Assembly (NCBI GenBank): GCA_016219015.1
Contig: JACRCL010000006.1
Span: 33,886-97,885, forward strand
DNA: 64,000 nucleotides
Source of the DNA: Deltaproteobacteria bacterium
GTDB taxonomy: Bacteria > Desulfobacterota > GWC2-55-46
Direction of reading: 5' to 3'
Shown here: positions 18,807 through 26,733 of the stretch, in pieces
Numbering within the stretch: position 1 is the first letter of the stretch
Layout of the letters: each line of letters opens with the position of its first letter
The notes under the pieces: model-generated
Databases searched by the model: none
Seen by the model: the letters and a program-made list of their open reading frames with translations, nothing else
Told to the model about the DNA's origin: nothing
Position numbers and translations under genes: made by a program

Positions 18807-19306
18807 GGATAAACCGTTCCATATTGCTCGTATTGCTCCTTGTCTTTTCGGGGTGCGGGTATCACATCGCGGGCAGGGGCGGCAAGATGCCGGGTGGCAT
18901 CACGTCGCTTTCCATACCGGTATTCACGAACAACACCGCGAAGCCCGACATAGAGGCCCCGGTGACATCGGCCTTCGTGAACGAGTTCGTCAACACCGTC
19001 GTCGTAAAGGACAAGGGGGACGCGGTCATGAGCGGCGTCATAAAGTCCTACAGCCTCACGGCGGTATCCTACACGAAGAGCGACGTGAACCAGGAGTACA
19101 GGCTTGCGGTCGTCATGTCCGTCAAGATCGTGCGGCAGGGCACGGGTGAGGTCCTCTGGGAGGACGACAATGTGATCGATACCGAGGACTTTACCGTAAA
19201 TATCGGTAACGTCACGGCCACGAAAGAGGCCGAAGACGAGGCATTGAAGAAGATATCAAGGGACACGGCGAGGGCGATAAAGGAAAGGATAGTCAACGAC
19301 TTCTGA
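18803..19306 (+). CDS. lptE: LPS-assembly lipoprotein LptE-like
   Basis: A 167-residue outer-membrane lipoprotein. Signal peptide [18 protein letters not shown] has the lipobox FSGC, followed by GYHIAGRG, which is the usual start of mature LptE. The remaining alpha/beta domain plugs the LptD barrel in known systems and helps place lipopolysaccharide at the surface. The start is GTG at 18803 overlapping the leuS stop (GTGA). leuS-lptE-holA is a common gene order. It is evidence that the cell has an LPS outer membrane. Confidence 0.9.
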   Translation: MRINRSILLVLLLVFSGCGYHIAGRGGKMPGGITSLSIPVFTNNTAKPDIEAPVTSAFVNEFVNTVVVKDKGDAVMSGVIKSYSLTAVSYTKSDVNQEYRLAVVMSVKIVRQGTGEVLWEDDNVIDTEDFTVNIGNVTATKEAEDEALKKISRDTARAIKERIVNDF

Positions 19307-19309
19307 CCG

Positions 19310-20263
19310 ATGCAGTTAAAGCCCGTCTACTACATATACGGCGCCGACGACTTCCTCGTCGAGGAAGAGGTAAAGGCGATAAAGGCGGAGGCCTTGAAGG
19401 GCGGGTTCGCCTCCATGAACCTCCAGTCCTTCGAGGGCAAGGGGGTAAATGCCGCCAATGTCATTGCCGCGGCCTCGACCATGCCGGCCTTTTCGGACAG
19501 GAGGGTGGTCCTCGTGAAAGGCCAGTTGAAGGCGGCCGATGAAAAGGAGTTCATCGGGTATATAGAAGACCCCGCGCCCACGGCATGCCTCGTCTTCCTG
19601 CCGGGCTCGGAGAAGGTGAGCAGGGACTCCCAGTTCATAAAGACGCTCTCGGCGCGGGGGTACCTGAAGGAGTGCAAGAGGCTCAACGACGCCGAGCTTG
19701 TCCTCTGGTCGAAGAAAGAGGCGAAGAGGCAGGGCAAGGAGATATCCGACAACGCGGCCCGTAAACTGGTGGAGGCGGCCGGTACCCGGCTCAGGGACGT
19801 AAAGGCCGAGCTCGATAAGCTCGTGCTGTACGCGGGCGACAACCCCTCGATAACCGAGGCCGACGTTGAGGACTCCGGTCTCGACTGCCGGGAAGAGACT
19901 ATATTCGGCCTATCCGACGCCATCGGCTCAAAGGACCTCAAGAAGGCGCTCAAGATATACGACAAGGTCTCGTCCGAAGAGCCCGTAAAGGTCCTCGGGG
20001 CGATAGCGAGGCAGATAAGGATACTGTTACGGATAAAGGCATATATAAGGAAGGGTATGCCGGGGCAGAAGATAATCCAGCTCCTCGGGCTTTTCCCAAA
20101 ATACGCGGACGAATACATAAGAAGGAGCAGGAAGTTCTCGGAGCCGGAGCTTAAAAAGGCGGTCGAAAGGCTCTCTGCGGCCGATACGGACCTGAAGACA
20201 GGCCGCGTCCCCGTGGCCCTTGTGCTGCCGCGCCTCATAATGGAGCTATGCGGGCAGGGGTAA
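19310..20263 (+). CDS. holA: DNA polymerase III delta subunit
   Basis: A 317-residue clamp-loader subunit of normal length. It begins QLKPVYYIYGADDFLVEEEV, the HolA start, with a degenerate AAA+ fold lacking an intact Walker A, and ends in the helical collar domain (LLRIKAYIRKGMPGQKI). It opens the beta clamp for loading onto primed DNA. It starts three bases after lptE. A strong bidirectional terminator follows. Confidence 0.94.
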   Translation: MQLKPVYYIYGADDFLVEEEVKAIKAEALKGGFASMNLQSFEGKGVNAANVIAAASTMPAFSDRRVVLVKGQLKAADEKEFIGYIEDPAPTACLVFLPGSEKVSRDSQFIKTLSARGYLKECKRLNDAELVLWSKKEAKRQGKEISDNAARKLVEAAGTRLRDVKAELDKLVLYAGDNPSITEADVEDSGLDCREETIFGLSDAIGSKDLKKALKIYDKVSSEEPVKVLGAIARQIRILLRIKAYIRKGMPGQKIIQLLGLFPKYADEYIRRSRKFSEPELKKAVERLSAADTDLKTGRVPVALVLPRLIMELCGQG

Positions 20264-20310
20264 AGCAAAACCCGAAAGGAAACCGCCGTTCTTCAACTAT
20301 CTTGAAACAA

Positions 20311-20344
20311 AAAACCCCTCTGCCTTTTCAGGCAGAGGGGTTTT
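20311..20344. terminator. Bidirectional terminator between holA and rpsT
   Basis: AAAACCCCTCTGCC (20311-20324) pairs perfectly with GGCAGAGGGGTTTT (20331-20344). A and T runs on both sides let it serve holA on the plus strand and rpsT on the minus strand. Confidence 0.93.
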
Positions 20345-20366
20345 GTTTTTGCCGGGCTTTAGGTCC

Positions 20367-20636
20367 TTACTTCGCCTTTACCGCGTTTACGGCTGAGGTA
20401 AGGCGGGATACCTTCCTTGAGGCGTTATTCCTGTGGAGCACGCCCTTCGATACCGCGCCGTCGAGGACTGACACTGCGGTCGTAAGAGATGCCTTGGCGT
20501 CTTCGGCCTTGCCGGATGAGATGGCCTCGGTCACCTTCTTTACCGCTGTCCTTATCGTCGATTTTATGGAGGTGTTCCTCTCCCTCCTTTTTTTGCTCTG
20601 CCTGTGCCTCTTTATCGCTGATTTATGGTTGGCCAA
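20367..20636 (-). CDS. rpsT: 30S ribosomal protein S20
   Basis: An 89-residue very basic protein that binds 16S rRNA. It begins MANHKSAIKRHRQSKKRRER, the S20 signature, and ends in the helical SRLTSAVNAVKAK. It is transcribed alone from a strong promoter and ends at the shared terminator. The leader of about 100 bases (20637-20734) holds AT-rich sequence but no second gene. Confidence 0.97.
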   Translation of the reverse strand: MANHKSAIKRHRQSKKRRERNTSIKSTIRTAVKKVTEAISSGKAEDAKASLTTAVSVLDGAVSKGVLHRNNASRKVSRLTSAVNAVKAK

Positions 20637-20740
20637 TCTTGAATCCTCCCTGCTTTTGAATTAAATTCTGCTACCTTTTGAATTTTGAATTATGTTAATC
20701 TATCAAGTCAGCTTGTCAGGGGAACCCTGCCAAAAGTAAA

Positions 20741-20769
20741 ATATTATTCTTTTTTGCCGCGTTTGTCAA
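20741..20769 (-). promoter_or_regulatory. Strong sigma-70-type promoter of rpsT
   Basis: On the minus strand TTGACA (20769-20764), 17-base spacer, TAATAT (20746-20741). The boxes and spacing are identical to the rplU promoter at 29861-29889, which fits a ribosomal-protein gene. Confidence 0.8.
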
Positions 20770-20782
20770 GTCCTAAGGGGTC

Positions 20783-22348
20783 ATGGCTGAAAAAGTCTCC
20801 CACGAAAGAAAGATAACCGGCGCCGCCTCGATAGTGGGGGCGGCAACGGTATTGAGCAGGATACTCGGCTACGTGAGGGACGCCGCCGTGGCCTATGTCT
20901 TCGGGGCCGGGCTCTACTCGGACGCTTTTTTCATGGCCTTCAGGATCGCCAACCTCTTAAGGAGGCTCGTGGGCGAGGGGGCCCTCACTTCCTCCTTCAT
21001 CCCGATATTCACCGAGGAGATGAACCAGCGCTCCAAGGAGTCTATCCGCAGCCTCGTATCGAGCGTCTTTACCCTTTTAACCATAGCGCTCATCGTCCTT
21101 ACAGCCCTCGGGATGATCTTCTCGAAAGAGATAGTATGGGTGATGTCCCCGGGCTTTGCCTCTGACCCGGAGAAGTTCAGGATAACCGTAAACCTTACGA
21201 TGTTCATGTTCCCCTACATGGTCTTCATAGGGCTTATGGCCATAGCCATGGGGGTATTGAACTCGTACAGGCACTTTACGGCCCCGGCGCTTTCGCCGGT
21301 TTTTTTCAACATCGTCATGATAGTCTGCCTGTTCGCCCTTGTCCCGTTCCTTGCCACCCCCGTGTACGCCCTTGCCATCGGGGTCCTTTTCGGAGGGTTC
21401 GCGCAGTTCGCGCTGCAGCTGCCGTACCTCAAGAGGTACGGCATGGTCCCGAGGCCGCTGTTCCATATAGACCCGGCCATAAAGAAGATATTGGTCTTGA
21501 TGGGCCCGGCGGCCTTCGGGGTGGGGGTCTACCAGCTGAACATCTTCGTAACTCTCTGGTTCTCGTCCCAGCTCGCGCAGGGGAGCGTTTCCTACCTCTA
21601 CTACGCCGGAAGGCTCATGGAGCTGCCCCTCGGGATATTCGGGGTGGCGGTATCCACGGCCGTGCTGCCGAGCCTTTCGGAGCACGCGGCCAAAAACGAA
21701 TGGGACGAGTTCAGGGGGTCGCTCTCTTTCGCGGTGAGGATAGTGAACTTCGTGACGATACCGGCCACGGTCGGCCTTCTGGTCCTGAGCTACCCCATAG
21801 TGGACGTGCTCTTCAGGCGCGGGGAGTTCGGGGACGCGGCCTTAAACGGCACGGCGGTCGCGCTCCTTTACTACGCCGTAGGGCTGGTGCCGGTGTCGAT
21901 ATCCCGGATAATCACGTCCGTCTTCTACTCCCTCAAGGACACGGCCACCCCGGTGTGGGTAGCCTTGGTGTCGTTCGTCTTCAACGTCATATTCTGCTTC
22001 GCGCTCATCGGCCCCCTCGGCCACGGGGGCCTCGCGCTGGCGACTTCGCTCTCTTCGATAATAAACGTGGCGTTCCTCTTTATAGTCTTACGGAAGAAGT
22101 ACGGGAGGTTCGGCGGAAGATTTATCCTCTCATCCTCCATAAGGTCGACCGCGGCCTCCATTATAATGGGCGGGGTCATATACCTCATCATGTTCAGGTC
22201 GGGCTTCGCCGCACATTCGGTCGCGATGAGGACAATGATAATCGGCGGGTGCCTCACGGCAGGTTTCGTAACTTACGTCATCGCGGCGAAATTCATGCGC
22301 GTGCAGGAAATAACGTTTTTAAAGGGGATTTTAAGGAAAGGCGGCTAA
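20783..22348 (+). CDS. murJ: Lipid II flippase MurJ (MviN)
   Basis: A 521-residue integral membrane protein with about 14 transmembrane segments. The N-terminus has AASIVGAATVLSRILGYVRD and the family stretch DAFFMAFRIANLLRRLVGEGALTSSFIP is at about residues 50-77. It moves lipid II across the inner membrane for peptidoglycan synthesis. The ATG follows AAGGGG. Its promoter is not obvious, because the rpsT promoter faces away in the same gap. Confidence 0.95.
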   Translation: MAEKVSHERKITGAASIVGAATVLSRILGYVRDAAVAYVFGAGLYSDAFFMAFRIANLLRRLVGEGALTSSFIPIFTEEMNQRSKESIRSLVSSVFTLLTIALIVLTALGMIFSKEIVWVMSPGFASDPEKFRITVNLTMFMFPYMVFIGLMAIAMGVLNSYRHFTAPALSPVFFNIVMIVCLFALVPFLATPVYALAIGVLFGGFAQFALQLPYLKRYGMVPRPLFHIDPAIKKILVLMGPAAFGVGVYQLNIFVTLWFSSQLAQGSVSYLYYAGRLMELPLGIFGVAVSTAVLPSLSEHAAKNEWDEFRGSLSFAVRIVNFVTIPATVGLLVLSYPIVDVLFRRGEFGDAALNGTAVALLYYAVGLVPVSISRIITSVFYSLKDTATPVWVALVSFVFNVIFCFALIGPLGHGGLALATSLSSIINVAFLFIVLRKKYGRFGGRFILSSSIRSTAASIIMGGVIYLIMFRSGFAAHSVAMRTMIIGGCLTAGFVTYVIAAKFMRVQEITFLKGILRKGG

Positions 22349-22399
22349 AAGACGGCATTTTGATAAGTGCGCCTAAAGGGGCTAAAGTCTTGTTTTTGA

Positions 22400-22500
22400 A
22401 AGCTAATTTGCTGGTTAAAAATTAGGCAAATTAGCGGAACCCCATGGATTACGGCGAAGCTGAATTTTGCATCTGGCGGGTTTTCAACAAGTTATCCACA
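22400..22500. promoter_or_regulatory. AT-rich inverted repeat and a perfect DnaA-box sequence
   Basis: Between convergent murJ and mazG. GCTAATTTGC (22400-22409) and GCAAATTAGC (22427-22436) form a perfect 10-bp inverted repeat. TTATCCACA (22492-22500) is the consensus DnaA 9-mer. Only one such box was seen and no replication gene is near, so an origin is not claimed. The rest of the 187-base gap shows nothing else. Confidence 0.4.
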
Positions 22501-22535
22501 ACTGATGGGGACATCTCCAGAAGAGCTTGGTTTCG

Positions 22536-23327
22536 CTACTTTTTTTCCCGGGCCTTCGCTTCCTGCCAGAGCCGCTCCATTTCCTCTATCGGCGTTGCCG
22601 AAAGGTCGCCGCCTTTGTCCGCCACATTCCTCTCGATGAAGTGGAAGCGGTTGATGAACTTGCCGATTGTTTTTCTGAGCGCGTCCTCGGGGTTCACTTC
22701 GTAAAATCTCGAAACATTCACTATCGTGAAAAGTATGTCCCCCAATTCCTCCTCAATGCCCTCCGGGTTTTTCTTCAGCACCTCGTTACGGAACTCAGCG
22801 AGTTCTTCGGCCAGCTTATCGAAGACCTCGTTGACGTCCTTCCAGTCGAACCCGGCCTTCGCGGCCTTCTGCGTCACCTTGTGCGCGCGCAGCAGCGCCG
22901 GCAGGACCTCCGGGATGCCGGATAGGTAGCCTTCGCCCTTGTCTTCCTTCTTTTCCTTCTCTTCCTTCTTTATCTCGGCCCAGTGCTTCAGGACCTCTTC
23001 AGAGGTCTCGGCCTTCCTGTCCCCGAATACATGGGGGTGGCGTCTTACCATCTTCTCGAAGGACTCGTCGATCACATCGTTGATGTCGAACTGCCCGGCC
23101 TCGCTCGCTATCCGGCTCACGAAGATGACCTGGAAAAGCAGGTCCCCAAGCTCCTCCCTTATGGCCTCCGGGGAGCCGGAGTCTATGGCCGATACGACCT
23201 CGTAGGCCTCCTCTATAATGAAGGGCACGAGTGTGCCGAGGGTCTGCTCCCTGTCCCACGGGCAGCCCTTCGGGCCCCTCAGGCGCTCCATGAGGGCGGT
23301 AAGTTTTTCGAGTTCAGGCCTTTTCAT
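22536..23327 (-). CDS. mazG: Nucleoside triphosphate pyrophosphohydrolase MazG
   Basis: A 263-residue protein with two tandem MazG domains, the normal full-length form. The first has GCPWDREQTLGTLVPFIIEE and REELGDLLFQVIF. The second has EELGDILFTIVNVSRF with the EExxD metal-binding pattern. It removes pyrophosphate from NTPs or dNTPs, helping to clear abnormal nucleotides. It is the last gene of a minus-strand unit with mobA, mobB and a lipoprotein. Confidence 0.94.
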   Translation of the reverse strand: MKRPELEKLTALMERLRGPKGCPWDREQTLGTLVPFIIEEAYEVVSAIDSGSPEAIREELGDLLFQVIFVSRIASEAGQFDINDVIDESFEKMVRRHPHVFGDRKAETSEEVLKHWAEIKKEEKEKKEDKGEGYLSGIPEVLPALLRAHKVTQKAAKAGFDWKDVNEVFDKLAEELAEFRNEVLKKNPEGIEEELGDILFTIVNVSRFYEVNPEDALRKTIGKFINRFHFIERNVADKGGDLSATPIEEMERLWQEAKAREKK

Positions 23328-23373
23328 TTTTTGTTAGCGCTCGCTTTTACAACACCAGCTATGCCGGAGGTTT

Positions 23374-23982
23374 TCAGACACCCTTGCCGCCGGGCTCATC
23401 AATGACCCTTTCCAGGTCTTCTTTTGTATTCACGTTCTCAACGGAAAGCTCGAACGGCAGCCCCCTCAAGTCTTCTTCCGTAAGCCTTTTTGCCTTTATC
23501 CTGTCGAAAAGGCCGGTTATCCTCAAGTCCCCGGCTTTTATCATCCCCTCGATTGTCCCGGCGCATCTTTTCAAGTAAACGGCATGGAGGGGGTGGAGCC
23601 TCCCTTTTATGAAGGGCACGGCCGAATCGTAACCTTCAAGGGAGCCTGCCACCCTGATTACGGTAGCGAGGTCGAGGTAAGGCATATCGCATGCCGCCAC
23701 GAATACGGCGTCGGCGGTGGAATGAAAAAGGGCTGTATAGATACCGCCGAGACTGCCCGCGCCCTTGATTATGTCGGGGTAGACCGGGACGCCAAGCCCT
23801 TTATAGAGGGAGATGTCGTTGGCTATTATGTCGACTTTCCCGAACCCTTCCTTCAATACTCTTACGGCCCTTGAGATGATAGTCTCTCCGCCCGCCTTTA
23901 TGAAGGCCTTGTTGAAGCCCATGCGGCTGCTTTGCCCGCCGGCGAGTATCGAGGCGGAAATGTTGAATGGTTTTAAACTCAT
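23374..23982 (-). CDS. mobA: Molybdenum cofactor guanylyltransferase
   Basis: A 202-residue nucleotidyltransferase. ILAGGQSSRMGFNKAFI near the N-terminus is the GTP-binding motif, and FVAACDMPYLD is the metal-binding region. It joins GMP to molybdopterin to make the guanine dinucleotide form used by DMSO-reductase-family enzymes such as formate dehydrogenase. It lies 28 bases after mobB. selA nearby would fit a selenium-dependent formate dehydrogenase, but no such enzyme is in this window. Confidence 0.92.
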   Translation of the reverse strand: MSLKPFNISASILAGGQSSRMGFNKAFIKAGGETIISRAVRVLKEGFGKVDIIANDISLYKGLGVPVYPDIIKGAGSLGGIYTALFHSTADAVFVAACDMPYLDLATVIRVAGSLEGYDSAVPFIKGRLHPLHAVYLKRCAGTIEGMIKAGDLRITGLFDRIKAKRLTEEDLRGLPFELSVENVNTKEDLERVIDEPGGKGV

Positions 23983-24010
23983 AGGAATTTACTTATAACG
24001 GCGGCAGGGA

Positions 24011-24658
24011 CTATTTCTTTATCTTGATCTCTATTTCCCTTGCGCCGGAGCACCCCTTGAGGCTTTTGATCATCCCTGTCACGCCGTCTTTTATGAGGTT
24101 TTCTATGAAAGGCTTCAATGCGATCGTCTTGCCGTCTACCGTAAGGTGTATCGAGGCGGGCTCCGCCTTCCTTATTATCTCTTTTTCGATGAGCCTTGCC
24201 ACGCCCCTGTAATCGCCGAGCCTTAAAACCGGCAATTTCGTTTTGAGCTTCACGTCCGTCACATAGGCCATAAGGCGCCTGTCTTTCGAGCATACCGGGG
24301 TTACGGAGTTAGCCTTCCTTACGACCTCTATCTTGGGGAAGCCGGACTGCTTGAACCCTTCGGTCACCACCACGTCCACGTCCGAGAGGTACGACGATAT
24401 TATCCGCTCCGGCCCCCACTCGGCCTTTACGTCCTTTATGACGGCGAACTTATCGGGGGACGAGAGGGCGACGGTGACGGCCCCGGCCTTCTTGTGCCTC
24501 CAGGAGTCCTTGCCCTCGTGGTCTATCTCGAACCCGTGGGCGTCGTGCTTTATGACCCCGACCCTGTACCCGCGTCTTTTAAGCTCGGAGATTACCTTCT
24601 CAAGGAGCGTCGTCTTGCCGCTCCCCGACCTCCCGACTATCGATACTATCGGCGCCAT
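24011..24658 (-). CDS. mobB: Molybdopterin-guanine dinucleotide biosynthesis protein MobB
   Basis: A 215-residue GTP-binding protein. The P-loop VGRSGSGKTTL is at about residues 7-17, followed by GVIKHDAHGFEID and the VVTEGFKQSGFPKIEV segment of MobB. The last 50 residues (HLTVDGKTIALKPFIENL and onward) are an extension beyond the minimal domain, seen in some family members. It assists MobA. It starts three bases after the lipoprotein stop. Confidence 0.92.
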   Translation of the reverse strand: MAPIVSIVGRSGSGKTTLLEKVISELKRRGYRVGVIKHDAHGFEIDHEGKDSWRHKKAGAVTVALSSPDKFAVIKDVKAEWGPERIISSYLSDVDVVVTEGFKQSGFPKIEVVRKANSVTPVCSKDRRLMAYVTDVKLKTKLPVLRLGDYRGVARLIEKEIIRKAEPASIHLTVDGKTIALKPFIENLIKDGVTGMIKSLKGCSGAREIEIKIKK

Positions 24659-24661
24659 GCT

Positions 24662-24886
24662 CTAATTTTCAAGCTCCTTTATGGCCCGTTCCTCTTTAGC
24701 GGCCCTGTCCTCTTCCTTGCCGGCGGCGTCCCTTGCCCTGTCCGAGGACGTGGCAAGGGTCTCCCCGTACTTCCTCATTATCTCTTTCGAGGAGGGCGCG
24801 TCGCTTTTTTCCTTCGAGCACCCGGCAAAGGCGAGCGCAAAAAGCGCCGAAAGAAAGATTGCCCTGAACACACATAGCGAGCGCAT
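24662..24886 (-). CDS. Small lipoprotein whose start lies in repeat R3a
   Basis: A 74-residue predicted lipoprotein. The signal peptide runs MRSLCVFRAIFLSALFALAF with lipobox FAGC (Cys23). The mature part is short, charged and helical (SSDRARDAAGKEEDRAAKEE). The ATG at 24886 and the first seven codons come from R3a. The frame stays open through the whole repeat to about 25003, so a longer form with about 39 extra residues is possible. No function is recognised. It is first in the mob operon, three bases before mobB. Confidence 0.65.
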   Translation of the reverse strand: MRSLCVFRAIFLSALFALAFAGCSKEKSDAPSSKEIMRKYGETLATSSDRARDAAGKEEDRAAKEERAIKELEN

Positions 24887-24982
24887 TCCCCGCTGCTTGC
24901 AGCGGGGTTTAGCGAGCGAATCGAAATCGAAATCTTCCTTATGTGTCGAAGATTCCCCGCAGCTTGCCGCGGGGGGATTCAA
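24866..24982 (-). repeat. R3a: 117-bp repeat with two GC hairpins, open on both strands
   Basis: Contains hairpin CCCCGCTGCTTGCAGCGGGG and a second one, CCCCGCAGCTTGCCGCGGGG, separated by TTTAGCGAGCGAATC and a short AT-rich spacer. Near copies are R3b (29622-29734) and R3c (34499-34615), written in the same plus-strand orientation. Here the minus strand is read into the lipoprotein gene. Confidence 0.9.
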
Positions 24983-25059
24983 TATCTTTCCCATTAAAAT
25001 CAATATACTATGGCTTGGGAACGGATGTAAATATCTTTATCTCCCCCCATTACTCCCCA

Positions 25060-25088
25060 TTGACCGGGGCTGCGGGCTGATGTAAGAT
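25060..25088 (+). promoter_or_regulatory. Sigma-70-type promoter of selA
   Basis: TTGACC (25060-25065), 17-base spacer, TAAGAT (25083-25088). The expected start of transcription is about a dozen bases before the selA ATG, leaving room for the AAGGA ribosome site at 25097-25101. Confidence 0.65.
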
Positions 25089-25106
25089 TGGGGCCGAAGG
25101 ACTACC

Positions 25107-26477
25107 ATGAAAAACGAACTGCTTAGAGAACTCCCCTCGGTGGACGAGCTTACGAGGGATGAGGGGCTCAAAGAGGCCGCCTCCCTCCACTCGGCCGCGC
25201 TCGTAACGGAGGCGGCAAGGGCCGCCCTCAGAGAAGTCAGGGCCGGGATAACGTCCGGGAAAAGGTCTGCTTTTTCAAAAGACGAGTTGATAGCCCTGAC
25301 CTTATCAAGGATAGCCTCCATGACCGGGCCTTCGGTCAAAAAGATAATAAACGCCTCCGGCACCGTCATCCATACGAATATCGGCAGGGCGGTATTGAGT
25401 AAAGACGCCGTAGACGCCATTGTCTTCGCGGCGTCGAACAACACGAACCTCGAGTTCGACCTCGTCTCCGGCGAACGGGGGGACAGGGACAGCCTCGTAG
25501 AAGAGAAATTAAAGAGGCTCACGGGCGCGGAGGCGGCTACCGTCGTGAACAACAACGCCGCCGCTGTCCTCCTTACGCTCAACACGCTGGCCGAAGGCAA
25601 AGAGGTGATTATCTCGCGAGGGGAGCTTATAGAGATAGGGGGGTCGTTCAGGCTCCCGGAGATAATAAAAAAGAGCGGGTGCGTCCTTAAAGAGGTCGGC
25701 ACTACGAACAGGACCCACCCCGGGGACTATTCTAAGGCCATAAACAATAACACCGCCCTGATACTCAAGGCCCATACGAGCAATTACAGGGTGGTGGGCT
25801 TCACGGCAGAGGTTGGGTTGAAGGAGCTTGCCGAAATCGGCAAGGAATACGGGGTACCTGTCGTTGAGGACCTCGGGAGCGGCTCGCTCGTGGACCTTTC
25901 GGAGTACGGGGTACCGAAAGAGCCGATCGTTGCGGACAGCGTCGCAAACGGGGCCGATATCGTCACCTTCAGCGGGGATAAGCTCCTCGGCGGCCCCCAG
26001 GCAGGCATAGCCGTGGGTAAAAAGGCCCTGGTGGAAAAGCTCAAGAAGAACCACCTCAAGAGGGCGCTCAGGGCCGATAAGCTGACATTATCCGCGCTTG
26101 AGGCGACCTTGAGGCTTTATCTGAACAGGGATACGCTTGTTGAAAGGCTCCCCACACTCAGGCACCTCTCCCGCCCATTGTCAGAGATAGAGGATACCGC
26201 CGTAAAGGCCGTCAGACTTTTGGAAGCCGCGCTCGGCAAAGGTTACGTTATAATGATAGAGGATGGGGAGTCGGTGGCGGGCGGGGGGTCACTCCCTGGG
26301 CAGGGCCTCCCTACAAAGGTCATCTCCATTACGCATATTGAGCTGGGGCCTCATGAAATATTCAGGAACTTCCTCAACAACGACCCGGCGATACTCGGAA
26401 GGGTCAACAGGGACAGGTTCCTCCTTGATATGAGGACGGTAGATGACCCTTCATCCGTCGTGCCTTCAGGCTGCTGA
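25107..26477 (+). CDS. selA: L-seryl-tRNA(Sec) selenium transferase
   Basis: A 456-residue PLP enzyme of normal length. It converts seryl-tRNA(Sec) to selenocysteinyl-tRNA(Sec). The N-terminal tRNA-binding part (LLRELPSVDELTRDEGL) is followed by INASGTVIHTNIGRAVLS and the PLP-lysine segment TFSGDKLLGGPQAG (Lys near 292). Its presence predicts a selenocysteine system. selB, selD and tRNA(Sec) are not in the window. The last three residues and the stop (CAGGCTGCTGAAA read as SGC stop) come from repeat R1c, so the native end was probably replaced by the element. Confidence 0.95.
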   Translation: MKNELLRELPSVDELTRDEGLKEAASLHSAALVTEAARAALREVRAGITSGKRSAFSKDELIALTLSRIASMTGPSVKKIINASGTVIHTNIGRAVLSKDAVDAIVFAASNNTNLEFDLVSGERGDRDSLVEEKLKRLTGAEAATVVNNNAAAVLLTLNTLAEGKEVIISRGELIEIGGSFRLPEIIKKSGCVLKEVGTTNRTHPGDYSKAINNNTALILKAHTSNYRVVGFTAEVGLKELAEIGKEYGVPVVEDLGSGSLVDLSEYGVPKEPIVADSVANGADIVTFSGDKLLGGPQAGIAVGKKALVEKLKKNHLKRALRADKLTLSALEATLRLYLNRDTLVERLPTLRHLSRPLSEIEDTAVKAVRLLEAALGKGYVIMIEDGESVAGGGSLPGQGLPTKVISITHIELGPHEIFRNFLNNDPAILGRVNRDRFLLDMRTVDDPSSVVPSGC

Positions 26478-26544
26478 AAAAGCCCATCTGCTTTGTTGTC
26501 TTCGTCTTGTCACAACGAAAGGTGAGTACGTCGCATTCCTCGAT
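26467..26544 (+). repeat. R1c: truncated R1 copy overlapping the selA stop
   Basis: Begins CAGGCTGCTGAAAAAGCCCA at 26467, inside selA, and carries the type II interior (CTTCGTCTTGTCACAACG). It is cut off at about 26544, where another repeat, R4, begins. The right end of R1 is missing. Confidence 0.8.
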
Positions 26545-26652
26545 GTCATTGCGAAGAGTGAAACGATGAAGCAATCTCTTGTTTGTTTTTTTAAAATTAG
26601 ATTGCTTTCCCTTCGCTTTGCTCAGGGCTTCGGCTCACGCGCTCGCAATGAC
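26545..26652. repeat. R4: GTCATTGCGA-type inverted repeat nested against R1c
   Basis: Starts GTCATTGCGAAG and ends CTCGCAATGAC, an inverted pair. GAAACGATGAAGCAATCT and the matching right-hand part (AGATTGCTTTCCCTTCG) lie between. Elements with these ends are widespread in bacterial genomes. It interrupts or replaces the right part of R1c. Confidence 0.75.
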
Positions 26653-26688
26653 GAATCCATGAATTAATCAGGGGTGTTTTTAAAATAA

Positions 26689-26717
26689 AACAGGCGGGGC
26701 GCTTTGCCCCGCCTGTT
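26689..26717 (-). terminator. Intrinsic terminator of the Gly-rich protein gene
   Basis: AACAGGCGGGGC (26689-26700) pairs with GCCCCGCCTGTT (26706-26717). On the minus strand it is followed by TTTATTTTAAAA. It lies 16 bases after the stop at 26734. Confidence 0.85.
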
Positions 26718-26733
26718 CCAATAGTCCTTAATG

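Noticed and set aside
22492..22500. Chromosome replication origin
   Set aside because: Only one DnaA box, and no dnaA, dnaN, gyrB or parAB nearby.
24866..24982. R3 as a CRISPR-like repeat
   Set aside because: The copies are single, several kilobases apart, and have no regular spacers or cas genes.
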